DNA of 64,000 nucleotides, from the NCBI RefSeq assembly GCF_024139115.2, contig NW_026943605.1, positions 186,001-250,000 of the forward strand, in the 5' to 3' direction. Position 1 is the first letter of the stretch. Every line of letters begins with the position of its first letter. The notes below the pieces were generated by a model. That model saw only the letters and a program-made list of their open reading frames with translations. It was not told the DNA's origin and ran no database searches. This document shows, piece by piece, positions 1-10,620 of the stretch. The position numbers were made by a program, and so were the translations under genes. Source of the stretch: Armigeres subalbatus (taxonomy: Eukaryota; Arthropoda; Insecta; Diptera; Culicidae).

Positions 1-2564
1 TCTCCTTTTTGCTTTGCGCTGCCCTACAGCTTCTTGAAGAAATGTTCTTTTGTAATACTACTTGTCTAACAGACAGAGACAGAGACCTAACCCGAACATT
101 GCGAAATAAACGGTCGTTAACGTATCTGCAGCAATCTTGCTTAGAGTCTGCAGGCATGCAATTTTAATTAGAACCCAATTTCGAATGTTCATATTTTTCA
201 AACTCAACCACTCGCAGGATGGAGTAAAAGTTCTAAAACAATTTACCTACCTTTCTTGCCTGCCGCCCAGGTTGTTTCTGGAGAAAAACAGATCCAACTT
301 GAAACTTCTTGTAACAGCGCCGTTCCATCCGGAGGCGTTATACCTACTGCATAGCAGACTCGAGCGAGCAACATCATCACGATGAAAAACAGTGGAACTA
401 ATTAGAAACACTTTGAGAATTTTAGTTTTGCTATCGCCGTGGGCACTGGCTTCCCGTGAATCCTTCTCTCATACATCTCTGCCGGAGTTATCAGAAGGTG
501 TCTCCCCCAACACCCGTGCCACGTGGAGGCCAACTGTTTTTGCAACATTGTTGAACCGCAGCAGGAAATGCTTTCACTCCGAAGGTGTATCGGCAAGATC
601 AGAATCCGAACGAAAAAAAAAAGAAACAGTTTCCCAACCGATTCGGTTCCCTAGTGCGGATCGGTGTGTTGCGGGGGGAAGGATACGACTTTGGCACAGG
701 ATACAACCAGCAGGAAGTCGGCTCTGACACAAGTGCAAAACTTTAATAATTTAAGTGGAAAACTTGATGTCGATGTCTTTTTGCCGTCTTCCGATGGCCT
801 GGTGGCTTTTCCTGCTCATTTTATGACGAGGGATGGAAGGTGATGGAATTGGAAATGAGAAGGGTCGTTCGCACAGGGGCGTGGTAATAAAAGTGTGTAG
901 TAGACAGGTTTCATATTTTTTGATATTTTGAATTTTTTGTACAAAAAGTCTTATAGTTTTATTTTTTTTAACAAAATAATGGGGTTTATTGACTTCTACA
1001 CATTTCCTACTGTTTGTAGTTTAAATATCAATACAAATCATTAATCGATTCAAGCGAAAGTGCTGTTTGAAGGACATTTAGACAGTGAAAAAGTTAGGTA
1101 GACCACTAAATAAAACCTCAAAAATCTAACAGAAATCCTAACTCTGTGAAAGTAAAATTGCGGATGCATTTATCCGCAGTGTTATCGTCATGCTCACAAG
1201 ACCCTTGGGAAGAAAATTCCGATCCTAAGCACGCCCTCGTTGTAGGTGCAACTCATCCGCAGAGCGGTAGAACAAGCACGACTGACTGGAAGGGTGTGCA
1301 ATATTCGACAAACTTACTGCTGGTTTTATTATGCTAATTTCATACCCCTCTCGTGCTGGTCTTCTCCTTTCTAACTTTTCCCTTCCATGTCGTCACAAAT
1401 CGCTAGGTGTGGGAGCAGAAACTTCGGCCGGGTTCAGCGCGAGCGTTGATGAAGTCTCGGTAAGGCGCAGTACGCCCGTCCCGTTGCTATCGCTGACCCG
1501 CCCTGTTGGGTCTGTGTGTGGCAGCGTGCTTCACTAATAAAGAGTTGACTGTGTGGCTGTTATGGTTATGGCTCGGTCAGGGTGTCATCCCTGTCACGGG
1601 AGACGACAAAGCTGTCGTGTATTTGTCCCTACCGAAATCATTATTTATCGTTTTGGGGTTGACACGCGAAACGTAAAGGTTGGTAATTATTGCTGGCTGT
1701 TAACTTGAAGCAACTTGTTTAATGATTTGAATTATGACGGTCGAGCTTGGAAGTGGAAGGTGTTCCACGTGAACCAATTAGCTTTAGGAAAGTTTGGAAA
1801 GAAAATCAATCCATGAATACTTTATTTTGAACTAATCTTATTATAGTTTTATTCGATCGGTGCTGCCATTTTTGAACATGATAAAGGCTAAGTCGCAGTC
1901 GTAAATAATTATGTTCTTTGAAACTCTACACGTGAGGCGCCTAAGAAAGATCTGGTCATAGCTCTCAAGTTCCAATACTCACGCTTCCAGCTAGCCTATT
2001 AAACTATTTGGCTAATCTGTCTAAACAAAATGGCAGTGTCTTCGTCACTTGTCAAATCACTACTGGCTGCACTATCACACAGCAAATATTCAACGCATTG
2101 AATCAACTGTTTGTGATAGTTGTATCCTATTATGGAACTTCTCATCATCTGATATGTAACTGCCCAGTCTATGCACAATTGCGTTTCCAAATATTTGGTA
2201 AACACTTATTTAGTGAAATTGACCACAGAAACCTGTACCTTCAAAGTATTCTGTTGTTCATAACCCGTTGCGGTAAGGAGTCATGAGCTTTTTTACGTTT
2301 ACTTATGTATGTCCTGGAGCTACGAGCTTTTGTACGTCATATGCCTTCTTCAAGGGTCCCTTTTCCAGACTTCCCATTTTTCTCTCATCCACATTCGTTC
2401 CCTTTTTGTTCACTTTCTATTCCGTCAGGTGCGTGATGAGAAAGGCTGGGAAGGCGATGGTACAAATCCCCCAAATTGAGATGAACGTGCCCCTGGGGCT
2501 GACGTTCACATACAAGATACCTTTCGACCTTTTGCCCCTAACCCATCCAATTACGCATTGCTCG
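1..2564. other. No recognisable gene
   Basis: Open frames here are short and none resembles a protein family I know. The only familiar stretch is about 25 bases at 1963-1988, which closely matches 43145-43175 in the SINE-like sequence at 42961-43395, so a small SINE relic may lie there. Short A and T runs occur around 605-625 and 910-980. Confidence 0.5.
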
Positions 2565-3119
2565 AATTCAGCGCCAGAGGAAAGACTCGGATGTCGATTC
2601 AACACACGTCGACTAGAAGATCCAGCTGTGGAGAGATCGTTCTTTGAAGAATTTGAAACTCCGGCAGCGGATGTTCCGGATAGTGAAAAGAGTGGACGGC
2701 CATCGAGAATGCCTTTATCGAAACCAGCGAGGACCACATGGAAGAGCTGCGCATTCAGCGGAAGGAGTGGATTACAGATGCAACCTGGCGAAAAATTGAG
2801 GGGCGTAGAAAGGCAAAAGCCGCCGTAGTGCGGGCAAGAACCAAAGCAGCCAAACAAGATTTAAGTCAACGGTATTCGGCTCTAGAGAAGGAAGTTAAAC
2901 GCTGTTGCAGACGGGACAAGCGAGCATGGGTGGACTTCCTCGTCGAAGAAGGGCTGAACGCTGCAACAACTGGCGATATTCGCTTCCTCTACGATATCTT
3001 ACGACGTCTGAGCGGAGCAAGGATGTGTCCGAGGATGCCAGTGAAAGACGTGACAGGTCAGTTACTTACCGATCCAACTGATATGCTTAAACGTTGGTTC
3101 GACCATGTCGAACAACTTC
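2565..3119 (+). pseudogene. RTE-like retrotransposon fragment (linker between endonuclease and RT)
   Basis: Two overlapping frames encode a stretch that closely parallels the region at 43780-44175 in the better preserved RTE-like copy. Seen are RFNTRRLEDPAV near 2595-2630, then after a frameshift at about 2690-2740 EELRIQRKEWITDATW and the basic helix ALEKEVKRCCRRDKRAW, and finally LLTDPTDMLKRWFDHVEQL at 3060-3118. In intact relatives this segment joins the apurinic-type endonuclease to the reverse transcriptase. Neither catalytic domain is present, so this is a dead fragment. It is cut off on the right by the inverted-repeat element that starts at 3123. The RTE clade name is from memory and moderately sure. 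Confidence 0.75.
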
Positions 3120-3122
3120 TTA

Positions 3123-3831
3123 GGGGCGATGCCCACATAGCGTTTTTTCAAGCTGCGTGCACGCCGCGTCCACGCAAGGTTCCCAGCATCCAATGTTGTG
3201 CAGTGCAGTGATGGGAAATGTACAGTAAAACACTGTGATTATGTGAATGTTTACATTTTATCCGGTCAAATTTCATGCACCGCACAAACCGAAACAGGTT
3301 TTCAAAAAAAATGTACGCCTCATTGTGACATTTTTTTTGCCGATGAGGCAAACTGTTTGTTTGCTTCTGCGTGAGAGTCGAGCCGTCGGTGCGGTCAGCA
3401 TTTGCATAAGATTTCTTGTTTTGGTTCGTGCGCAGTGCAAACAGAACAGAATCGAGTTTAATTGCCTGTGGCGCAAAGCCTAGAAAGAATACTAGCCGTT
3501 GGTACTAATTTATTAGTTCTAGTCTCTAAAATGAGCAAGGAATAATGAAATTATCATTTACCACCAAAAACGGTCATACGTCGGTGAAATGAGCGTACAG
3601 AAATATTTATCGTGGGGAGAGAAAATAATAAAATCATGTGCTGACTGTCGTCTGCTTGGTCGTGGCTGCTGCTGCGGCTGCCGTGCTTTTGTTTTTCTTT
3701 GACTGCGTGGCAGAATGAATGATAAAAAGAAATGTCAACCGTTCCCATCCCTGGCACACGTTTAAGTGTGCATTACTCCATTTGATGCTGGGTAACTTGC
3801 GTGAACGCGGCGTGCACGTGGACATCGGCTC
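3123..3831. mobile_element. Harbinger-like miniature inverted-repeat element
   Basis: The left end GGGGCGATGCCCAC matches the reverse complement of the right end, GAGCCGATGTCCAC. The arms continue through GTGCACGCCGCG and the sequence around 3180-3200, matched at 3780-3800, with a short extra block (about 3137-3157) in the left arm only. TTA is present on both sides (3120-3122 and 3832-3834). A 3-base TTA duplication and ends starting with GG are typical of PIF/Harbinger. No transposase is present. It interrupts the RTE fragment to its left. Confidence 0.6.
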
Positions 3832-4084
3832 TTAACCGATTCAATACGGATGGGCCATATATGACCCAAGACGAAAATCAGCTGTCAAAAATCAGTTTTA
3901 AGAGATAGAGCCTTGCTTTCTTCAGCAAAAATGTTCAAAATTAACTGTTCCATCCAGGAAAAATATTACCCAGGTCAGGTTATGGGCATTAGGATGATCT
4001 AGAGCATCTTAACTATCCTTGAGTTCTAATTTTAATGTTCTAAGAAATCAACACCATTTTTTACCACATTCTGGTTAAATAATT

Positions 4085-4800
4085 TAAATTGAAATGCTTT
4101 ATGATAATATCATGCGCCTGTCTAGCAGTATAACAGTCCTTGAACTCAGATTTTAATATTCCAGTCGGACAACAAAACAATCTACGATGTCCCCACTAGT
4201 TTTATGAGTTGGAATAGCTCCACGATACCTCGTAACACCATTACAAACACACCACAGAGTTCGTTCGACATCTACGGCACTCCAAACTATCTTTGAGTAC
4301 AGACACACTTGCGAATTCGTTCGACATCTACGACACTACAATCTGAACTATTTTTATGAGATGGAATAGCTCCAAGGAACTTCGGTACACAATTAGAGAT
4401 ACACCATAGAATTCGTTGAACATGTACGACACTCCAAACTGTCCTTGAGCTCAGATCCTTATTTTCAAATCGATCAACAAGAAGATCTTTGATGTCCCCA
4501 CTATTTTTATGAGTTGGAATAGTTCCATGAGACTTCATCATACCATTGTAAATACATAACCGAATTCATTGAACAACACTCCAAACTGTCCATGAGTACA
4601 GATCTTAATATTCAAAGCGATCAACATGAAGATCAACGACATCTAATCTATTTTTATGAGTTGGAATAGCTCCACAGGACTTCGTTACACCCTTATAGAC
4701 TCATTATAAAATTCGTTGAACATGTACGACAATCCAAACTATCCATGAGTTCAATTCTTAATTTTCAAATCGATCAACAAGAAGGTGTACGATTGTCTAG
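4085..4800 (-). repeat. Tandem ~150-base repeat, about 4.5 units
   Basis: The anchor GTTGGAATAG (one copy has GATGG) recurs at 4208, 4360, 4513 and 4660, spacings of 152, 153 and 147. Each unit also holds GACACTCCAAACT and a TGAGTTCAGAT-like block. The reverse complement resembles the units at 12825-13015 and 14215-14587, so this is an array of the same family in opposite orientation. Copies are diverged and no frame is conserved. Confidence 0.7.
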
Positions 4801-5137
4801 CATGAATTTTTAGCCAAAAAAATGTATGGGGAAGGACATCTAGGGAAGATCCATAAAGTATGTCATGCGAAACAATTAGCATTGTCAACACCCCTCTCCC
4901 CTTCGCCACACTTCTTGTAATGAACCTCTAGTATTTTTTTTATTATTCGTCACACTGACCAGACCCTCCCGTCTCACTAAGGATGTGACGCATTTAGTGA
5001 ATAACCACTTTTCACAAATTTCATCAACAATGAGAGCATTTCTCGAAAAAAAAACAATGCCCTGTTACCAGTCTACTAAATATTTTTTCGATGAAGAAGA
5101 TTATTATTGACAAACTTAACTATTGATCCCTTCTGGT
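4801..5137. other. AT-rich spacer without a gene
   Basis: No coding, RNA or repeat signal is seen in this stretch between the tandem repeat and the SINE fragment. Confidence 0.4.
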
Positions 5138-5274
5138 ACACTGGTAACTTGGTAACTTGGCTTAGAAACCTCACAGTTAATAACTGTGGAAGTGCTTAAT
5201 GAACACTAAGCTGCGAGACGGCTCTGTCCCAGTGTGGTGATGTAATGCCAATAAGAAGAAGAAAAAAAAGAAAA
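5138..5274 (+). mobile_element. Feilai-type SINE, 5'-truncated copy
   Basis: From GGTAACTTGGCTTAGAAACC to GTAATGCCAATAAGAAGAAG this matches, in reverse orientation, the longer copy at 61872-62159. Only the 3' third is present, as is common for 5' truncation during target-primed reverse transcription. It ends in AAG triplets running into A-rich sequence. The family name Feilai (a tRNA-related Aedes SINE) is inferred from the head of the other copy and the triplet tail. The SINE tail abuts the 3' end of the I-clade element. Confidence 0.7.
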
Positions 5275-5363
5275 TTACTTTACTCTTACTTATAATTTTT
5301 TTTTGGTTTTAACCTCCGTAGAGGTTATTCATCCCTTTCGTTTATTTATACATATTGTACAGT

Positions 5364-7530
5364 TCAAATTTGATTAAGTAATTGACATTTTCTTAAATAA
5401 TTTATTAATCTTTTCTCTCCTTCTTCATCGTTATTGAAAATTTCTCCAATTGTTGATCCCAGGCCGCATTCGCTTCGTTGATGTTCGAATGCTCTACATT
5501 CCGTTAGTAGGTGAGAAACTATTACAGGCACTCCACATGTTAAGCATATGTTGTCCCCGTGGTTGAAAAGATGTTGATGAGTCATTCTTGTGTGACCAAT
5601 CCTTAGGCGACTAATAGCTCTTCTTTCGGTAGCACTATGTCTGTCCTTCCACTGTACAGCTGTAGATTTGATGCTTCTTAGGAAGGTTGTACTGGTTCTC
5701 CATTCATTTTCCCAAGCAAGCCAAATTTCTGCTTTACAATATTTTAATACATCCCCACTAGGAACGCTGCAATGGTAAAATTGTTCGTCTCCATCAGCCT
5801 TCGCTAGCGAATCCGCTTCGTCATTTCCGGTAATACCTGCATGTTCTGGGACCCAGCATAACGTGACTAACTTTCCCTTTGCTGAGGTCTCAATTTCTTG
5901 AATCCAAGAGTGACGAGATTGTCCTTTTTCAAGAGCCAATAATACACTGGCCGAGTCTGAGAATATCACTGTATGAAATCCTCCTACGCATATTTTGTCT
6001 ATAGCAAACCAAATAGCTTTTGCTTCTGCGGAAAAAATAGAGCATTCATGTGGCAGCTTCTTACTAAAATTCAGTTCTCCGGTTGTGACGCCGAATCCTA
6101 CTTTACAACTATCTACTGATCCATCCGTGAATACCTGACGATGCGAAGCATACTTGTTTGTGCATAGCGACAGAAACAGTTGTTGGGCTTTTTTGGGAGA
6201 ATCTCCCACTTTATATTTTCGCTTTATCTCCCAGTCCACCTCCAGCGATGGTTCGTTCCATGCTCTGTCTCCAATTCTGTGTACTGCTGCTATTTTTGGT
6301 ATTTCTTTTTGAGTTAGATTCTTGTATACTTCCATTGTTCTACAAATTGACGGAAATTCATAAATAGGTTGCTGCTGTTCACTGTGGAAAATTGTAGCGC
6401 ATCTTTCTAACAAGCGTACTGCTTTCGTGACTTCGGCGAATAGTAGAGTATGCTCAAAAGGTAGTTGACCAGCTTCAGCCATTATGGACTCCACTGGACT
6501 CGAACGAAAAGCCCCGGATGATTCCCTAATTCCAGAGTTAAACAAGGGTTTGAGAGTCTTCATATTTGTCACACTACCACTTCCTACGATATTTATCCCA
6601 TAGAAAATTTTGGAAATAACACCGTCTTAGTGATCTGCATCATAGTTTTCCGTGTACCTCCATCCATCCTGTTACCGATAACTTTGAGAAAGTTAAGGAT
6701 AGTTTGCACATTTGTCCGAACTGCCGCGACATGTCGTTTGAAATTGAGTCGTCTATCCAAGATCATCCTAGAATCCTTGTGTACGCTACTTCTGAAACCT
6801 CAGTGTTATTGATGGATATTGCTGTAACATTAGGGTGTTTGCGTTTTCTGCAAATGTGCATGCAACTTGATTTTTCTGCAGATATTTTCATTTTTGTTTG
6901 ATCCGCCCAATCTCCCAAAAGCACTGCTACCTCCTGGAGCTTTTGTCGCACTTGCTTCGCGTCGTTGTCCAAAACTAGCACAATTACATCATCAGCATAG
7001 ACAAAAATGTGTATTCCTCTTGGTATTTTTCGGAACACAGTTTCCATTATTACCAGAAAAAGAGTACAAGAAAGGATCGAACCTTGTGGAGCTCCAGTTC
7101 CTTGAATTCGGTGTGTAGAGTATGCGTTGCATACCAGCACCTGAAAACTTCTGTTTGACAAGAAACTTCTGATATAGAGGAGCATTCTTTTGTTCACTCA
7201 GCTAACAATTTTTTCAACTATTTGATTTCTGTCAGCTTTATCGTATGCTTTCTGGAGATCTATCGTCAACAATTCACAATGTGCGCCGTCGTCAAATGGC
7301 TTACGTATGACCTTTTCAAATGCCGCGAAGTAAGTATCCACTCCTCTTCCTTTTCGGAAAGCAAATTGATGTTCATCGAATTTATTTTGTTGTTCGATGA
7401 AGTCAACTAATCGTCTGTTCACCATCCGTTCAACAGTTTAATTGAAGCAACTCAGCAGGGTAATTGGACGCTGATTTCCTATTTTCTTAGGGTCTTTCCC
7501 AGGTTTTGGCAATGGGATAATTATTCCCTC
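5364..7530 (-). pseudogene. I-clade ORF2, reverse transcriptase and RNase H part
   Basis: The reverse transcriptase lies in two fragments. The first (7425-7198) has FAFRKGRGVDTY and LLTIDLQKAYDKAD. The second (7197-6763) has GAPQGSILS and the active-site motif YADDVIVLV. Stops near 7530, 7430 and 7198 and a break near 6760-6570 interrupt the frame. The long frame 6572-5364 (402 residues) carries the RT C-terminus and an RNase H with the expected acidic residues: FTDGS, FSAEAKAIW, FSDSASVLL and GITGNDEADSLAK. It ends with a Cys/His cluster (CLTCGVPVIVSHLLTEC) typical of these elements. RNase H would remove RNA during cDNA synthesis. The domain is intact, but the upstream breaks prevent a full polyprotein. 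Confidence 0.85.
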
Positions 7531-7533
7531 TTT

Positions 7534-9108
7534 TCAGGTGTCTGGTATTTTTCCTGAGTACCACAGATTATTAATCGTTTCTAACATTTGTACCTTTATA
7601 CGGAAAGGTAAATGCTGAAGCATAGGATAACTTATGTTATCAGCGCCTACCGATGTTTTACCTCCTTTGTCAAGAGCCCACAAAAACTCTTCGATACTGA
7701 AAGAGCAGTTGAAACCTTCGTTCGAGTTCAAGTGTGTATCCGTTTCTACCCTGGGAGTTGATGTGGTGTTTACGTCTTCGGCTTTCGTGACTGCTTCGAA
7801 GAAATTCGCAAGATGCTCCGCAACTTGTACTGGTTCATCAATGGTTGCTCCATCGACCACTAGAACTTGGCGATGACAGTTCCTATTTCCACAGAAGGCG
7901 TTCACTTTTCTCCACATTTCACTAGATGAGCATTGGGGATTGAAACTGGAGACAAAAGTATCCCATGAAGCTTTTTTGGAGTCTCTGATAATCTTTTTTG
8001 AGGTGTTTCGTGCTTGTTGAAACTCAAGCAAAGCTTGTTTCTTCCGCGGGTCATCTCCGTTCATTCTTCTCAGCTTCCGGAGTTTCTTTCGTCTTATCCT
8101 AACAGCTTCCTGCACTTCTTCATTCCACCATGGCTCTGATTTTTTGCCGACTTTGCCAGATGTTCTCGGAATACTCTGTTCTGCTGCGTAGATAATATGT
8201 TGGGTGAATTCCTCGACCGATAGCTGAACATTTCGAGGGATTTTTTCTAGGAGAATGTCCTCATATTTTTCCCAGTTGGCTTGGTCATGCAACCAACGTC
8301 TACGACGTTGGGTAATAGATGAGTTAGTTGTTGTTTTGAGAATCACAGGAAAATGGTCACTAGTTCGATTATCTTCATCGACATTCCATTTAAATCTACT
8401 TGCCAGTTCTGGAGATGAAATTGTCAGGTCAATAGCTGATGTATTTCCGGTTCGCGGGTCCAACCGTGTATGTTCTCCAGTATTTAGGATTGATAAATTG
8501 TGTCTCGCAGAAAAACTTTCGATTAACGCCCCCTTAATGTCGGTTTTTGCACTTCCCCAGAGCTGACTGTGGGAGTTGAAATCACCCAGGAGGACGATAG
8601 GGGCAGGTAAATCAGAGATTAGTTTGTCTAAATCGTGCTCTAGCTGCTGCCGTGGGGTATGGCAAGGAATGTACAAGGAAACATACGTGGCAGTGATAGG
8701 ATGGTTTACTCGGGCCGCAACAGCTTGCAGATTCGTGCTCAAGCGCAAGAACGTATGTTGAACCGATTTAAGTACTGCCAAACCCACGCCATTTTGTGAA
8801 GCTGATGCAGGTCCTGGTCGGATCATCCATTCATATTCGGCATGGTGAAAATGATTCATCAAATCGATTCTGGACAGCCGTGTTTCTTGAACAGCGATAA
8901 CAATAGGCTGGTATTCTGTTACCAGAAGCTGTAGCTCTGCATAACGTTCCTGAAGTCCATTAACATTCCATTGCAAAGCTACACAATGTTCAGCTGTATT
9001 TGACGATCTGTTTGTACCACGTGATGATTGTGCATCTACTGTATCATTGGCTTGCGATTGTTGGATTCCGATTCGTTTGGCGTTGTTTTGGTGACCTGGA
9101 ATGTGCAA
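7534..9108 (-). CDS. I-clade ORF2, endonuclease domain (5' part of a broken ORF2)
   Basis: This 524-residue frame begins with a spacer and then an exonuclease-endonuclease-phosphatase domain. Visible catalytic motifs, in order, are LQWNVNGL, AVQETRLS (Glu), LLGDFNSHSQLWG (Asp, Asn), SAIDLTISS and TSDHFPVIL (terminal Asp-His). Such domains nick target DNA to prime reverse transcription. After about residue 260 comes the basic linker and the first RT motifs (AEHLANFFEAV, WALDKGGKTSVGADNISY). A stop after GKIPDT separates it from the rest of the RT. The start overlaps the previous frame by 73 bases in another register, so the two may once have been one protein or may be joined by frameshifting. 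The endonuclease itself looks intact. Confidence 0.85.
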   Translation of the reverse strand: MHIPGHQNNAKRIGIQQSQANDTVDAQSSRGTNRSSNTAEHCVALQWNVNGLQERYAELQLLVTEYQPIVIAVQETRLSRIDLMNHFHHAEYEWMIRPGPASASQNGVGLAVLKSVQHTFLRLSTNLQAVAARVNHPITATYVSLYIPCHTPRQQLEHDLDKLISDLPAPIVLLGDFNSHSQLWGSAKTDIKGALIESFSARHNLSILNTGEHTRLDPRTGNTSAIDLTISSPELASRFKWNVDEDNRTSDHFPVILKTTTNSSITQRRRRWLHDQANWEKYEDILLEKIPRNVQLSVEEFTQHIIYAAEQSIPRTSGKVGKKSEPWWNEEVQEAVRIRRKKLRKLRRMNGDDPRKKQALLEFQQARNTSKKIIRDSKKASWDTFVSSFNPQCSSSEMWRKVNAFCGNRNCHRQVLVVDGATIDEPVQVAEHLANFFEAVTKAEDVNTTSTPRVETDTHLNSNEGFNCSFSIEEFLWALDKGGKTSVGADNISYPMLQHLPFRIKVQMLETINNLWYSGKIPDT

Positions 9109-10565
9109 TGCTTCTGTTGTCTGCTCTGGTAAGATAGATCTATGGGTACTTGCCTGAGTATACAGGCCCCCACGCCAGCTGCCGCCAGAGGATCATCAGG
9201 AAGATCTGGAACTTCTCTGTTCAGGGCTCGCGCAGGGAAAAGGCCTTGGGTTATACAAACCCGTGGAATCGCTGATATTGTTGTGTCATCTTCGTTGTTG
9301 TACAGACTGTTTTTTCCAGCTGTTCTATTTCTTGAAGCGGTTGGATTCGCGTTCGATATGGTAGCGGTCTTTGAATGCCGATGTTGGGAAATTACTTCTT
9401 GTTGGTGTTGTGGACACAGTCCCTCCTCACCAACTGCCGTCAAAGGCTCGTCAGAGCAACCTGGGAAATCTCTGATCAGGGTTGGTGCAGGGAAAAGGCC
9501 TAGAGTTGTACAAACCCGTGGAATGGATGCTGCATTTTCGTCATCGTGGGGCAATCCGATTATTGGTTGCTGATATAGTTCAGCTGAAATGTGCGAGACG
9601 TCTGTTGTTTGTTCGGTCAAAAAAGTCGTATGGGTACTTGCCTGTGAATACAGGCCCCCCGCACCAACTGCCGCCAAAGGCTCGTCAGGCCAATCTGGAA
9701 CATCTCTGGTCAGGGTTGGTGCAGGGAAGAGGCCTTGGGTTATACAAACCCGTGGAATCGCTGATATTGTTGTGTCATCTTCGTTGTTGCACAGACTGTT
9801 TTTTCCAGCAGTTCTATTTCTTGAAGTGGTTGGATTCGCGTGCGATATGGCAGTGGTCTTTGAATGCCGATGTTGGGAAGTTACTTCTTGGTGGTGCTGA
9901 AACACTGAAATATTCAATGCATCTGTCGTCTGCTCACTCGATGAAATTGTTTCAATACTTGCCTGTGGACACAGGCCCCCCGCACCAACTGCCGTCAAAG
10001 GCTCGTCAGAACAACCTGGGACATCTCTGATCGGGGTTAGTGCAGGGAAAAGGCCTAGGGTTGTACAAACCCGTGGAATTGATGCTGCATTTTCGTCATC
10101 GTGGTGCAATCCGATTATTGATTGCTTATACAAATTAGCTGAAATGTGCGAGACGTCTGTTGTTTGTTCGGTCAAAAAAGTTGTATGAGTACTTGCCTGT
10201 GAATACAGGCCCCCCGCACCAACTGCCGCCAAAGGCTCGTCAGACCAGTCTGGAACATCTCTGGTCAGGGTCGGTGCAGGGAAGAGGCCTTGGGTTATAC
10301 AAACCCGTAGAATCGCTGGGGGTGGCGGCGTTGTTACGTTGCTTGTCGTTGTATTTATTGTCACGGTATGACGATGAACAGGTTCTATTTGTGGTGAGTG
10401 GTGAGTGATGTTTATTTTACAGCTTCTGGTCCCTTCGAGATGGTCGCAGTTCATGCAATTTGATGATGCGTTCCTGGCACATATTTGATGTTCTGGAGTT
10501 AATCGTACAATCTGAATTTGTTTTTTTGTTGAATGATTCATAGGTCGGGTTAGAATTTTGGTCAT
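9036..10565 (-). CDS. Repeat-bearing open frame between ORF1 and ORF2 of the I-clade element
   Basis: A 509-residue open frame without a recognised enzymatic domain. The N-terminal part has a Cys cluster (ICARNASSNCMNCDH followed by RSC) that could bind metal. The rest consists of two alternating modules. One starts IPRVCITQGLFPAPTLTRDV and ends in GAGGLYSQAS. The other starts IPRVCTTLGLFPA and ends in GAGGLCPQAS. The pair repeats with a DNA period of about 555 bases (for example 9428 to 9983, and 9662 to 10217), and a partial module follows. The frame stays open for 1.5 kb while its neighbours are broken. It could be an N-terminal extension of ORF2 or a separate ORF. I do not recognise the function. 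Confidence 0.6.
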   Translation of the reverse strand: MTKILTRPMNHSTKKQIQIVRLTPEHQICARNASSNCMNCDHLEGTRSCKINITHHSPQIEPVHRHTVTINTTTSNVTTPPPPAILRVCITQGLFPAPTLTRDVPDWSDEPLAAVGAGGLYSQASTHTTFLTEQTTDVSHISANLYKQSIIGLHHDDENAASIPRVCTTLGLFPALTPIRDVPGCSDEPLTAVGAGGLCPQASIETISSSEQTTDALNISVFQHHQEVTSQHRHSKTTAISHANPTTSRNRTAGKNSLCNNEDDTTISAIPRVCITQGLFPAPTLTRDVPDWPDEPLAAVGAGGLYSQASTHTTFLTEQTTDVSHISAELYQQPIIGLPHDDENAASIPRVCTTLGLFPAPTLIRDFPGCSDEPLTAVGEEGLCPQHQQEVISQHRHSKTATISNANPTASRNRTAGKNSLYNNEDDTTISAIPRVCITQGLFPARALNREVPDLPDDPLAAAGVGACILRQVPIDLSYQSRQQKHCTFQVTKTTPNESESNNRKPMIQ

Positions 10566-10620
10566 ATTACAGTGTTTGCCAGTGTTACGGCTACGTTTCG
10601 ATGATGATATTTTGGATTTG

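Noticed and set aside
9142..10030. Plus-strand frames of 143 and 182 residues with internal repeats
   Set aside because: They are the opposite-strand shadow of the repeat-bearing minus-strand frame, which is longer and lies in an element read on the minus strand.
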